This document shows, one piece after another, positions 26,901-35,110 of a DNA stretch of 64,000 bases. A model generated the notes under the pieces. The model did not search any database and was not told the origin of the DNA. It saw only the letters and a list, made by a program, of their open reading frames with translations. Source of the DNA: Parapedobacter luteus (GTDB taxonomy: Bacteria; Bacteroidota; Bacteroidia; Sphingobacteriales; Sphingobacteriaceae); assembly GCF_900168055.1 (NCBI RefSeq), contig NZ_FUYS01000003.1, forward strand, positions 62,001 through 126,000, read 5' to 3'. The position numbers were made by a program, and so were the translations under genes. The number at the start of each line of letters is the position of its first letter. The stretch's first letter is position 1.

Positions 26901-27998
26901 GCCAATCCAAAACGTGCCCTTACTATCCTCAAATATCGACATCACGCAATTTGAACCAATCAAATTACGGTTTACCGATTTATACCCGATATAGCCAAAG
27001 CTGTTTTTATGCGTGGGCAGCAAAAATACTCCGCGTTGGTACATACCCATCCAGATGTTTCCAGCATTGTCTTCAAGGATCGAGTTTATTTTTGTTGTAT
27101 TGAAATCGAACGTCGTCATCGTCAGGTCCATGTCCTTAACCACGCCTGATTCCTCATCGTATAGTTTCATCCCCGCTCCGTTGGTAGCTATGTACAACTC
27201 ATTCCGCGAACTGACCAGCAAATCTGCCACGGCAAGATCCCCTCCGCCACTATAATGTACCCGAACAAACGCATCGTCAATCGTGTTGTATCGGAATAGT
27301 CCACCGCTCATATTGCCGACGAAGATCGTACCGTATTTGTCTTCGCATATACTGGACACCACATTATTCTGGACTTTTTTAGCTGCAAAGTAATCCGTTA
27401 GTTTTCCGTCGCCGAACCTGAATAACCCGTTGTCTTCCGTCGCAATCCAAAGATTTTCTTTTTGGTCTTCGAATATCCGGATGATCATATTGCTTGGCAC
27501 CAGCCCTTCAAGCTTAGTACCCTCCCACCGGCCAGACCTTTGTTGCAGTTCAAATATGCCGTGGCCCGACGTTCCAATAAGCATCTGGCCGTTTTTTCGT
27601 TGGACGATGGTCAAGACATGGGCAGCTATTTCCTGACCATTCTGAAGTTTAAGCGGGATATGATGAAACGAATCGCTCGCAGCATCGTAGTATTGAACAC
27701 CATTAATGTAACCTACGTACATCTGCCCCTGCTTATCCTCGGCAAGAACCAACGCCATATCGTTCAGCACGGAATGAGGGTCGTGCTCGTTGTGCCTATA
27801 CACCTTGAATTTGATACCGTCGAATCTATTTAACCCATCTTCGGTTGCAATCCATACGTAGCCACTCCGTCCCTGATGGACGTCCGTGACCATGCTGCTG
27901 GAAAGTTCCGAGTCTACAGTAAAGAGTTTACCTGATTGGGCAGACGCACACCTCGAACATAGCAATGCGGCTGATAAAAAGAAAATGTGTCGGAACAT
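23958..27998 (-). CDS. Hybrid two-component system regulator (HTCS), XusR-like
   Basis: A 1346-residue one-protein signalling system that senses oligosaccharide in the periplasm and activates its PUL. In order: signal peptide (residues 1-20), two seven-bladed propellers of Reg_prop repeats (about 25-690; e.g. GYVWIATEDGLNRFDG), a Y_Y_Y domain (about 700-785), one membrane helix (WMYALVTIMISVAIA), histidine kinase with INIAHEIRTPLT, an ATPase domain with GTGIGLYLAKQL, a receiver (VIVDDDLE, phospho-acceptor Asp in LIVSDVMMPGMDG, Lys in YLVKPF) and an AraC-type HTH at the C-terminus. All catalytic residues are present. It closes the SusCD-GH10 operon, 73 bp after GH95, where XusR sits in known xylan loci. 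Confidence 0.93.
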   Translation of the reverse strand: MFRHIFFLSAALLCSRCASAQSGKLFTVDSELSSSMVTDVHQGRSGYVWIATEDGLNRFDGIKFKVYRHNEHDPHSVLNDMALVLAEDKQGQMYVGYINGVQYYDAASDSFHHIPLKLQNGQEIAAHVLTIVQRKNGQMLIGTSGHGIFELQQRSGRWEGTKLEGLVPSNMIIRIFEDQKENLWIATEDNGLFRFGDGKLTDYFAAKKVQNNVVSSICEDKYGTIFVGNMSGGLFRYNTIDDAFVRVHYSGGGDLAVADLLVSSRNELYIATNGAGMKLYDEESGVVKDMDLTMTTFDFNTTKINSILEDNAGNIWMGMYQRGVFLLPTHKNSFGYIGYKSVNRNLIGSNCVMSIFEDSKGTFWIGTDNDGLYALGPDGGSSRHYGCRGGVRSVPSTIMSIYEDSYGDLWIGSYSDGLAKFNPHTGQSTYLTELVDKNGDNVQRIYGLREDKEQRLWIASMGSGLFCLDLKSGTIRNFSAVDGTVYRPDGNYLPNDWINCLLLSRNNKLYIGTFDGLACLDLENENFVTAFGTNRLLSNTVVYSLHDDDKGHLWAGTSRGLVCLNIATLEMNIFDMDNGLPSNLICAVEGGPNGDIWVSTNRGIAKMDVSESRFLNFYAGDGLQGNEFMTKVSLAAKNGDLYFGGIHGVTYFRPGEIHIQNKKRIVNIVDFYVRDKAVRKGMKSGRYAIVDTAVNHAQTFHLDYRDNSFSVEFSTMDFNDSERVSYVYSLNNNEWLALRPGNNRLAFDNLEAGEYRLRIRARSNDTFSDIKEARIIIHPVWFQSTLAKWMYALVTIMISVAIAKAYRNRRRIQQQMQVHQQAEAVNEAKLQFFINIAHEIRTPLTLIISPLKKLIENDGDGKRGHLYAIMNRNARRMLDLVNQLMDIRKIEKRQMTLRFERVEMNQFTRAVCLLFEEQLDAKDIRLEIDCPESELFAIIDPRHFDKILINILSNACKFTPLGGTIRVSLRSEFIGMDATEYLTIAITDSGQFINEDEKERIFECFYQSPHHRDHHPNGTGIGLYLAKQLMEMHSGTIGVENVAGEGCRFQLQLPIGDVSQIPVFSPTHFGTTDRIRITPIADSDQDEMKHRKSSKIVIVDDDLEICDYIRSEFESFYTVVTYHNGEDAYKGILKDTPDLIVSDVMMPGMDGMTLCGRIKSCPLVRHVPIILLTAKAEESDTEDGFDAGADAYLVKPFYMTVLLKTAKSLIRNRELVKNSEREAQFQGEFISKVKLKSSDEKLLEKVHRIIDRNLNESRLSVEMIASEIGISRVHLHRKLKELTGLTTRDLIRNIRLKQAAELITHKGLSVSEVAYAVGYADANTFSVAFKQLYGVSPTAYYTTNDV

Positions 27999-28071
27999 AA
28001 CTTACGTTTTTGGTATATAAATGGCGTTCTGCGAATTTAAGTGTTTATTCGACAACTATCAACCGAATACC

Positions 28072-30522
28072 TTATAAAACATGATAAGTCTTGCCTTTTT
28101 GTGTGGCTATATCATATTCAAACACATCAGACATCCCATCGGGATATACCAATTGTTTGTCTATGTGCTGGTTTATTGCCGGCACATAAAAGAATGGATT
28201 TGGGTTTGCACCATCCGATGCCGCCTTAAGGTTAGCATGTGGCATCGGCGCGCCCAATCGCAACCGGAGGTTTCCGCCAAGTTCAGAGCGTATAGTGAGC
28301 CGGGTAATCCGGCCATTCTTCCATGCTAAGTGTTCGATAACAAAGCCGCCAAGCGCGCGCAAACCACTTACTGATCCACTTGGTTTCCAATCATCAGGCA
28401 GGGCAGGTAATAGGTGAATAGCCCCATCGTGGCTTTGCAGAAGCATTTCGGCAATTCCTGAGGTACAGCCGAAATTACCGTCAATTTGAAATGGAGGGTG
28501 GGCATCAAGGAGGTTCGGATAGCTACCGCCTCCGTCCTTGTTTGTTCCCACCGGGCTTAACTGCTCCCGGATCAGCTTCCACGCACGGTTTCCGTCCAAC
28601 ATACGCGCCCACCAATTTACTTTCCACCCCATACTCCAACCGGTGCTGACATCGCCGCGCTGTTCCAAGGTCACCCGCGCCGCCGCAAAAAGGCCGGGTG
28701 TCCGAAACGGCGATATTTGCCGGGATGGAAACAGTCCGTATAGGTGCGAAATATGCCGATGTTTATCCTCCGGATCATCCAAATCGGCCAACCATTCCTG
28801 TAGCTGACCATGCCTGCCGACCTGCATCGGCGGCAACAAGGCCTGCTTTTCCTTCAACAAGGTTGCAAACGCCTCATCAGTGCCCAACACATCGGCCGCC
28901 CGGATGGTCGCATCAAATACATCAAAAACCAATTGGTTATCCATGGTCGTACCGGCGTCAATCGACACTCCTGGGCGGCTTTGGGGTGCGTTTTCGGGAG
29001 AGATACTGGGCGACACCAACAGCCAGCCATGCGTGGGTTCCGGTATAAGGTAATCGACAAAAAATGCCGCGCTTCCTTTTAAAATCGGATAAACATGCCG
29101 CAAAAATTCCAAATCCCCATGGTACAGATAATGTTCCCATAAATGTTGCGAAAGCCAAGCACCGCCCATGGGCCACATACCCCAGAAAACACCGTCTACC
29201 GGCCCAGTAATACGCCACAGATCTGTATTGTGGTGGGCAACCCATCCTCCGCTTCCATACATCACCCGCGCAGTTTCCTTTCCGGTATCAGAAATATCCT
29301 TAATGAGGTCAAATAGTGGTTGATGAGTTTCCGGCAGATTGGTCCGCTCCGCTGGCCAATAATTCATCTGCGTATTGATATTAATCGTGTATTTGCTGTC
29401 CCAGGGCGGACTCATATCCTTATTCCAAATCCCTTGAAGGTTGGCGGGTTGCCCGCCCGGTTGGGAAGAAGCGATCAACAGGTAACGGCCGTATTGAAAA
29501 TACAGATTGACCATATCAAGGTCCATCCCCTGCCGGAACGCTGCCAATCGTTCGTCCGTTGGCTTCGACGAGGGAGACGGTTTGCCGATTTGTAAGGCAA
29601 CCCGGTTGAATAGCGGCTGATATTGTTTGACATGTTCATCCACCAGGCGCTTATAGGATTTGCCGCGCGCATTGATGAGGTATTTTTTTGCCCTTTTTGC
29701 TTCGTCGCCCCCTAAATCAGCGTAATGGATATGATTGGTGCCTATGCTGACTAAAATTGTGGCAGCATTTGCATCCGTAACATGGAGGCGCCCGTTTGTG
29801 GCAGTCAGTTTCCCACCGCTGACTCGCACTTGGGCCAAGCACTGAAACCGAAGTGCCCCGCCCGGCACGGATTCAAAACCCCCGGTGGCCCCGCTAATAC
29901 TACATATGTTACCGCTGCATTCGACAGTTGCTTCCGGCTGCGGCGTAGACAACGCAACATCAAAACGCAGCGACCCGCGCTTACTGGCCGTCAACCGGAT
30001 AATGATCAGGCGCGCCGGATTTGACGCGAAATATTCCCGGCGGTAAGTAATCCCATCTATCTCATATTCTGTCGCCGCTATGGCCCGCTCGATATCCAGT
30101 TCGCGCCGGTAGGAAGTAGGCTCCTGATGGTCCGGAAAGATTAGGTGCAAACTGCCCACGGGCTGAAATGCTTGACCGTTCGACTTCCCGGCCATCATGG
30201 TTTGGTCCGCAAGTGTTTGCGCTTCGCGGTGCTTGCCTTCAAAAATCAGCTTCCTAATTTCCGGTAATGCGGCCAGTGCCGTCGGACTATCGTTCCGATT
30301 TGGGCTTCCTGTCCATACCGTACCCTCATTGAGTTGGATTTCGTCCTTTTCCACGTTGCCATATACCATGGCCCCCTGGAAGCCATTGCCAATGGGTAGC
30401 GCACGCAGCCAGTCGTCGCCCGCAGGGGCATCGTACCATAGCGTCAGTGATCGTTCTTGCGCAGCAGCATAACCTGTCACTACTACCAAAAGCAAAAAGA
30501 GTCTAAGCACCTGTTTTGTCAT
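28072..30522 (-). CDS. GH95 family alpha-L-fucosidase/alpha-L-galactosidase
   Basis: An 816-residue GH95 enzyme with signal peptide ([17 protein letters not shown]). The N-terminal beta domain starts [22 protein letters not shown]; the (alpha/alpha)6 barrel holds [12 protein letters not shown] and [11 protein letters not shown] (catalytic Asn/Asp region), [11 protein letters not shown] (general acid Glu) and [14 protein letters not shown]. The family removes alpha-1,2-L-fucose or L-galactose. In a complex-xylan PUL of Bacteroides ovatus a GH95 acts on L-galactose decorations, which is the best guess here because it sits between GH10 and the HTCS. The ATG at 30522 is preferred to GTG at 30528. 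Confidence 0.88.
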   Translation of the reverse strand: MTKQVLRLFLLLVVVTGYAAAQERSLTLWYDAPAGDDWLRALPIGNGFQGAMVYGNVEKDEIQLNEGTVWTGSPNRNDSPTALAALPEIRKLIFEGKHREAQTLADQTMMAGKSNGQAFQPVGSLHLIFPDHQEPTSYRRELDIERAIAATEYEIDGITYRREYFASNPARLIIIRLTASKRGSLRFDVALSTPQPEATVECSGNICSISGATGGFESVPGGALRFQCLAQVRVSGGKLTATNGRLHVTDANAATILVSIGTNHIHYADLGGDEAKRAKKYLINARGKSYKRLVDEHVKQYQPLFNRVALQIGKPSPSSKPTDERLAAFRQGMDLDMVNLYFQYGRYLLIASSQPGGQPANLQGIWNKDMSPPWDSKYTININTQMNYWPAERTNLPETHQPLFDLIKDISDTGKETARVMYGSGGWVAHHNTDLWRITGPVDGVFWGMWPMGGAWLSQHLWEHYLYHGDLEFLRHVYPILKGSAAFFVDYLIPEPTHGWLLVSPSISPENAPQSRPGVSIDAGTTMDNQLVFDVFDATIRAADVLGTDEAFATLLKEKQALLPPMQVGRHGQLQEWLADLDDPEDKHRHISHLYGLFPSRQISPFRTPGLFAAARVTLEQRGDVSTGWSMGWKVNWWARMLDGNRAWKLIREQLSPVGTNKDGGGSYPNLLDAHPPFQIDGNFGCTSGIAEMLLQSHDGAIHLLPALPDDWKPSGSVSGLRALGGFVIEHLAWKNGRITRLTIRSELGGNLRLRLGAPMPHANLKAASDGANPNPFFYVPAINQHIDKQLVYPDGMSDVFEYDIATQKGKTYHVL

Positions 30523-30538
30523 ACACACGTGCGTTATT

Positions 30539-32221
30539 TTATTGGCCGGTTAACGCTTCGGCAAAAGCTGCATAAGCCGGCTTCCTGACATACCCTTCCG
30601 TCCACAATCCAATCGGCTCACCCGCCCGCCAGCTTGAACCTTGGGGACTATCCAGCGGACTCCAGACCGTAATGCCGTAACGCTGTGCCGGAGGAATCAG
30701 CTCAAAATACTTTTCGACCACGTATCGGTACATCTCCGCCTGTGCTTGATAATCTTGCTCGGTCGCCTGGGCTGTCGGCACGCCCACACCAATGTCAAGT
30801 TCCGATATTTTTATCAACTTCCCTGTAGCGGCCAACAGTTCGAACATCTCTGCTATCCGCTCCTTGTCATTGGATGTGCTGATATGCATCTGCGTACCTA
30901 TTCCATCTACCCGTGCTCCCTGACTTTCGATGTATTTTGCATATTCAATCAGGCCCTTGCACTTATCCAGGCTTGATTCCAGGCCGTAGTCGTTGATGAA
31001 CAGCAGGTCACCCGGCTTGCCATACTGCTCCGCCAACTTAAAAGCTACTACGGCATAATCCGCTCCTAAATAGTCCTGCCAGTAAAACTCGTCGCTGGCC
31101 ATGTCCGTTTTTCCCACGCCTGTTTTCAACTGATAAGGATCCGGCCAGTCTGACATGGGCTCATTGACCACATCCCATGCGTGTACATGGTCCTTCGCGA
31201 CTTCCATCATGCCCGCTATCCAGGTTTCCAAAGCCGTTGTCAAAATCTCGTTCTTTTCCTCGGGGGTCTTTTCAATGATTTGATCGCCCACTCCACCGAA
31301 GCCTTCTCCGTACGCTGACACGCCTCTGGTCGATCCATTCCCCCATCCCGCCCATCCTTGGTCGGTCCCGCTCTCAAAATCACCGTTTGCAATCAAATTT
31401 GAAGCACTGTTTTTAACGGTTAGCGACACATTGTCGATATACACCGTACCCACATAGTCGCCAAAACTGATTACAAGCCGGTTGCGGTCGCCTTTGGTTG
31501 TAGTAGTCGTAAATTCATATTCGTGCCATGCCGGACTTACCGCGAAAGTGCCGAAGCTATTGGACGAATAATCCGACGTAGACTGGACTTCAGCACGTAT
31601 AGTCCCTGCTTCCGTGGCCTTTACGGCAAACTTCAGCACGTATTCCTGATTGTTTTCCAAATTCGGCAAATCATACGCTACCTGTGCTTCCCAGAAGTTT
31701 ACCGCAGACTGATTGGTAAATGTATACGCATAGCCGGCATCTCCTCCGCCGCCCGCCTCATCAGTCCCAGGAATGACCGTGGGTTCTATCAGCTTATTGA
31801 GGTAAGCGGCATTTTGATTGACATGCCAGCACAGCGTATGGCCATATACGGATAAGCCTGCCGCGTTGGCCATCGCCAAGAAACCAGCCACGTCCGACAG
31901 GGCAAGGCTGCCGTCGGCCTGTACCACTGCGCCGTGTTTCATTGCATAGCCCAGGGTTATCTCGTCAAAATTTCTATTCATCAGCCGGTACATCACCCCT
32001 TTTTGGACATAGCTGGAAAGGGAAGTCGCCCCCCCTAATTTGAACTGGTTGTGGACGCTTCTATCGATATACGACTTTAGCGCATCGTATGAATCAATAT
32101 CCTCCTGCAGGACCACGCTCTCGGGCTTAACTGCATGGAAGGCAAGTGGCTCATACTCATTACAAGCGGCTGCCATGAACAACGCTATTGCCGGTAAGCC
32201 CATTTTACATAGTTGGTTCAT
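30539..32221 (-). CDS. GH10 endo-beta-1,4-xylanase with inserted CBM-like module, lipoprotein
   Basis: A 560-residue surface-type xylanase resembling Xyn10C of Xus loci. Lipobox ends at Cys20. The GH10 barrel is split: first part residues 40-155 ([11 protein letters not shown]), then an inserted beta-sandwich region (about 160-315), then the rest (315-557). Acid/base is Glu354 in WDVVNEP and nucleophile Glu474 in ISELDIGV. The insert reads as the later part of a CBM4/22-like module ([10 protein letters not shown]... to IDNVSLTV) followed by the opening motif of another ([11 protein letters not shown]), so it may be shortened relative to the tandem CBMs of relatives. It is 24 bp after the DUF1735 gene. 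Confidence 0.92.
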   Translation of the reverse strand: MNQLCKMGLPAIALFMAAACNEYEPLAFHAVKPESVVLQEDIDSYDALKSYIDRSVHNQFKLGGATSLSSYVQKGVMYRLMNRNFDEITLGYAMKHGAVVQADGSLALSDVAGFLAMANAAGLSVYGHTLCWHVNQNAAYLNKLIEPTVIPGTDEAGGGGDAGYAYTFTNQSAVNFWEAQVAYDLPNLENNQEYVLKFAVKATEAGTIRAEVQSTSDYSSNSFGTFAVSPAWHEYEFTTTTTKGDRNRLVISFGDYVGTVYIDNVSLTVKNSASNLIANGDFESGTDQGWAGWGNGSTRGVSAYGEGFGGVGDQIIEKTPEEKNEILTTALETWIAGMMEVAKDHVHAWDVVNEPMSDWPDPYQLKTGVGKTDMASDEFYWQDYLGADYAVVAFKLAEQYGKPGDLLFINDYGLESSLDKCKGLIEYAKYIESQGARVDGIGTQMHISTSNDKERIAEMFELLAATGKLIKISELDIGVGVPTAQATEQDYQAQAEMYRYVVEKYFELIPPAQRYGITVWSPLDSPQGSSWRAGEPIGLWTEGYVRKPAYAAFAEALTGQ

Positions 32222-32245
32222 CTTACTTTTGCTAAATGGTTAGAT

Positions 32246-33274
32246 TTACTTTAATACGGGGGTAAATGTTTCCATTGATACCCCCCTGTTGCGGACGACC
32301 AGTGTATCCGTTGCGGCAATATGCATCTGGGGTAAATCGATCTCGTATTCCAGGTAAATCGCGTCGCGGTCCTGCGCTCCCCAACTGTTCTTTTCCCCAC
32401 GCTTTACAAACTTACCGCTGCCCGATGCGGTGTATCCGGCCGCCGCCGAAGTCACGTTGCAGTTGCCATCCTCGTCAAACGTCAGCAGAATATCAGCTGT
32501 GACATTGACGCCGTCGACATCTGGAAATGCCAATGGGAACTCCACTTCGCCCCGGGATCGGGTAACCAACTGATTGACTTCGTCGTTCTCTATAAATTCG
32601 GCATGCCGAATAACCGTGCGGGTCAGGGAAGCATTTCCGTTCTTTCCGGTAATGACGTCTTTGCCCCTTCTCAGGTAAAAGCCATGCCACGGGTTGATAT
32701 ACTTCACCGCGTATAAGGTAAAGTCTTTGGGTGCCACCTCCCAATGCGCGGGGACACTCCGCTGCGGATTAGCGACTAACGGAACTCCAGACAGAATAGA
32801 GTCTGCGCCATTGACGCCCGTCATCCGTACCGGTACCACATACGTCCGCTTCAGCGCCAAAGGATCGGCAAAAAAAGCGTCTGTCAGCTGTACTTCCACG
32901 CCACCCGCGATTTCCCCAGCTGGAATGACCATGCGATCAGAAGCCAATGCATAGTAGTTTGACGGCATCGGTACCACATCGCCGTCGCCCCCTCCGAATA
33001 ACAACCCCTGGCATAGCGCATCATCCACCACGAAATCAATAATGATATCCTTTCGTGTGGTATACACGCCTCCCGTGGTGGCCATGATCCGAAATTTGCC
33101 CTCGTTATCGAGCGTCGTATCAAAAATATCCTCCCCTAACGTAATGGTACGCACCGGGTACTGATAGGCAAAATACACAGTCTGGTAGTCAAAGTCCGGG
33201 AACTCCCAGTCGTCATTCTTACACGATGTGAAGCACGTGACAAGTATTACGCTGATATAAACTATATGTTTCAT
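32246..33274 (-). CDS. DUF1735/DUF5627-type surface glycan-binding lipoprotein (XusE position)
   Basis: A 342-residue lipoprotein (VILVTCFTSC, Cys about 18). The N-terminal half (to about 160) resembles DUF1735 with YQTVYFAYQYPVRTITLG and DRMVIPAGE; the C-terminal half (VPAHWEVAPKDFTLYAVKYINPW onward, split here) matches DUF5627-like beta domains. No catalytic residues are evident. Genes in this place, just after the second SusD and before GH10, are the xusE-type surface binding proteins of xylan loci. Binding of xylan is inferred from position. Confidence 0.72.
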   Translation of the reverse strand: MKHIVYISVILVTCFTSCKNDDWEFPDFDYQTVYFAYQYPVRTITLGEDIFDTTLDNEGKFRIMATTGGVYTTRKDIIIDFVVDDALCQGLLFGGGDGDVVPMPSNYYALASDRMVIPAGEIAGGVEVQLTDAFFADPLALKRTYVVPVRMTGVNGADSILSGVPLVANPQRSVPAHWEVAPKDFTLYAVKYINPWHGFYLRRGKDVITGKNGNASLTRTVIRHAEFIENDEVNQLVTRSRGEVEFPLAFPDVDGVNVTADILLTFDEDGNCNVTSAAAGYTASGSGKFVKRGEKNSWGAQDRDAIYLEYEIDLPQMHIAATDTLVVRNRGVSMETFTPVLK

Positions 33275-33323
33275 GTCTAAATGATTTATCTTCTAAAACA
33301 ACCTCCAATTGACTCCGCAGTAC

Positions 33324-35087
33324 TCACCACCCGTTATTTTGCCGTAATGCACTGAATTTCAATATTTCGCTATACGGTATTGGACCGTAAATCATAAAAT
33401 CCCGGTACACCCGATCTTCTACATCGATAATTCGGTGATTTCCGTTTTCGATGTGGTCGCCCTTTGCTGTCTCGGTAAGGTTGGCTTTCCAACGGCGCAG
33501 ATCCCAAAAACGGAATCCCTCAAAGCAGAGTTCCAACCTGCGCTCATTACGGATTAACTCCCGCATGGCTGCCTGATCTGCTTTGACCGACTCTAAATAG
33601 GCATCACCATTGTCGAGGCCAATCCCTGCCCGTTGACGGATAGCTTTGATTACGTCATAGGCGGAATAGTTATTGCCACCGGTAGCAGTCGGCCCCCATG
33701 CTTCATTAGCCGCTTCGGCATAAATCAGGTAAATTTCGGTATACCGGATATGCGGTTTGATGTGCCGTTGGGCGTTAACACTGGTTGGATTGAGGTTAAC
33801 ATCGCCCCGCAGCAGCTTACGCATATAATAGCCGGTACGTGTGGATGTCTCTACCCGGTTCAGCCCGTCATTGGTGCCTCCGTCTACTGCTGTGTAAATG
33901 GCCGTATTGTTGGCCCCTGCTGTACTTCCATTGACAATAATAAATTGCTGTAGCCGGGGATCCCGGTTTGCATAGGGTGTGTTATCATTATATTGTGCCT
34001 GTTCCGCAGTAATGGGATAGCCGTTGGCCATCGGAAATGCATCGACCAGGTTTTGGGTTGGGTTCAGCAATCCGGCTCCATATAGCGTGGGCGGGAAATG
34101 CTGCGCCTCCAGAGTGCTGCTTGTTCCTTCGATGTTTGTACGCCAGAGGATTTCGCGCGGGTTTACTCCAGACCCAAGCCCATCGATTTCGTTGCGGTTG
34201 TCGTACCACGTAACCCCGTTGGGTGCCAGTCCGGTAATCCCGCCGTTTAGATCGATCACTTCGGCAGCATAGTTCGCTGCATCAGCCCAAGTGGTGGTGT
34301 TCCCGTGGCTGAATGCCGGGCTTGCCGCCAGCAATGCCGCCTGTGCGCGTACCGCCCGCAGGATACGCCCCGACAACCGCAAACGCATCACTTGTCCGAA
34401 CACCCGGTTATATTCGCTGATCCCAATACCGAGCGAGGTGTATTTGGCCGGTATTGCTGACACGTTGCTGACATCTTCATAATCATGGGGCAGCAAGCCA
34501 AGTGCTGTCTCCACATCACTGTACAGCTGCTGCATACAGGCCTCGAACGTAGCTCTCGGCTGATTAAAGTCGGAAGACGGGTCTTCCGGTTCCAGCACGA
34601 TTGGCACACCCAACAATTCGCCATTGGCGTCGCCGCCATGTGCCTGGAGCAAATGATACATGAACAGCGCCCGCAGTCCGTAAGCTTCCCCTTTCGTGCG
34701 CTCAACAAAGAGCTGATTGATTACCGGATCATCGGAAAATTTCACCATATCAACCTCCCTCAGCATCACATTGAGGTATTGGATAGCCGCCAGTGAATTT
34801 GTCCATTGATTCAGAGGGTTGTTGTTTGAAGCCCATTGCCCTGTGGCTACTGTATAATATGCATTGGCTTCGTCATTGGAAACGGCATTATCCGTGGCCA
34901 TATCGCTGAAAGACCAGCCATTCGTAGGGAGCCGTGTATAGCCATTGTACAACAATCCGGCAGCGTACTTTGGCTCATCGTGGATGTCACTCAAATCCCG
35001 GTTGTTCCGGATGGCCGGTTCAAAAAGATCGGAACAACCCGATGCCGCGACAAGCACCACAACTACATATACAAGTTTCTTATTCAT
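33324..35087 (-). CDS. SusD-family outer-membrane glycan-binding lipoprotein (XusD-like)
   Basis: A 587-residue SusD homologue that caps the TonB transporter encoded just upstream. Lipoprotein signal VVVLVAASGC with Cys18; N-terminal SusD-like TPR region (ERTKGEAYGLRALFMYHLLQ) and C-terminal RagB/SusD part (LIRNERRLELCFEGFRFWDLRRW is spread over residues 525-550). It ends ILKFSALRQNNGW, whereas many SusD proteins end NPGW. It follows the second SusC by 23 bp and precedes the DUF1735 gene by 49 bp, the xusD position. Confidence 0.92.
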   Translation of the reverse strand: MNKKLVYVVVVLVAASGCSDLFEPAIRNNRDLSDIHDEPKYAAGLLYNGYTRLPTNGWSFSDMATDNAVSNDEANAYYTVATGQWASNNNPLNQWTNSLAAIQYLNVMLREVDMVKFSDDPVINQLFVERTKGEAYGLRALFMYHLLQAHGGDANGELLGVPIVLEPEDPSSDFNQPRATFEACMQQLYSDVETALGLLPHDYEDVSNVSAIPAKYTSLGIGISEYNRVFGQVMRLRLSGRILRAVRAQAALLAASPAFSHGNTTTWADAANYAAEVIDLNGGITGLAPNGVTWYDNRNEIDGLGSGVNPREILWRTNIEGTSSTLEAQHFPPTLYGAGLLNPTQNLVDAFPMANGYPITAEQAQYNDNTPYANRDPRLQQFIIVNGSTAGANNTAIYTAVDGGTNDGLNRVETSTRTGYYMRKLLRGDVNLNPTSVNAQRHIKPHIRYTEIYLIYAEAANEAWGPTATGGNNYSAYDVIKAIRQRAGIGLDNGDAYLESVKADQAAMRELIRNERRLELCFEGFRFWDLRRWKANLTETAKGDHIENGNHRIIDVEDRVYRDFMIYGPIPYSEILKFSALRQNNGW

Positions 35088-35110
35088 CGCTTTTCATTTT
35101 TTGTAGCTAA

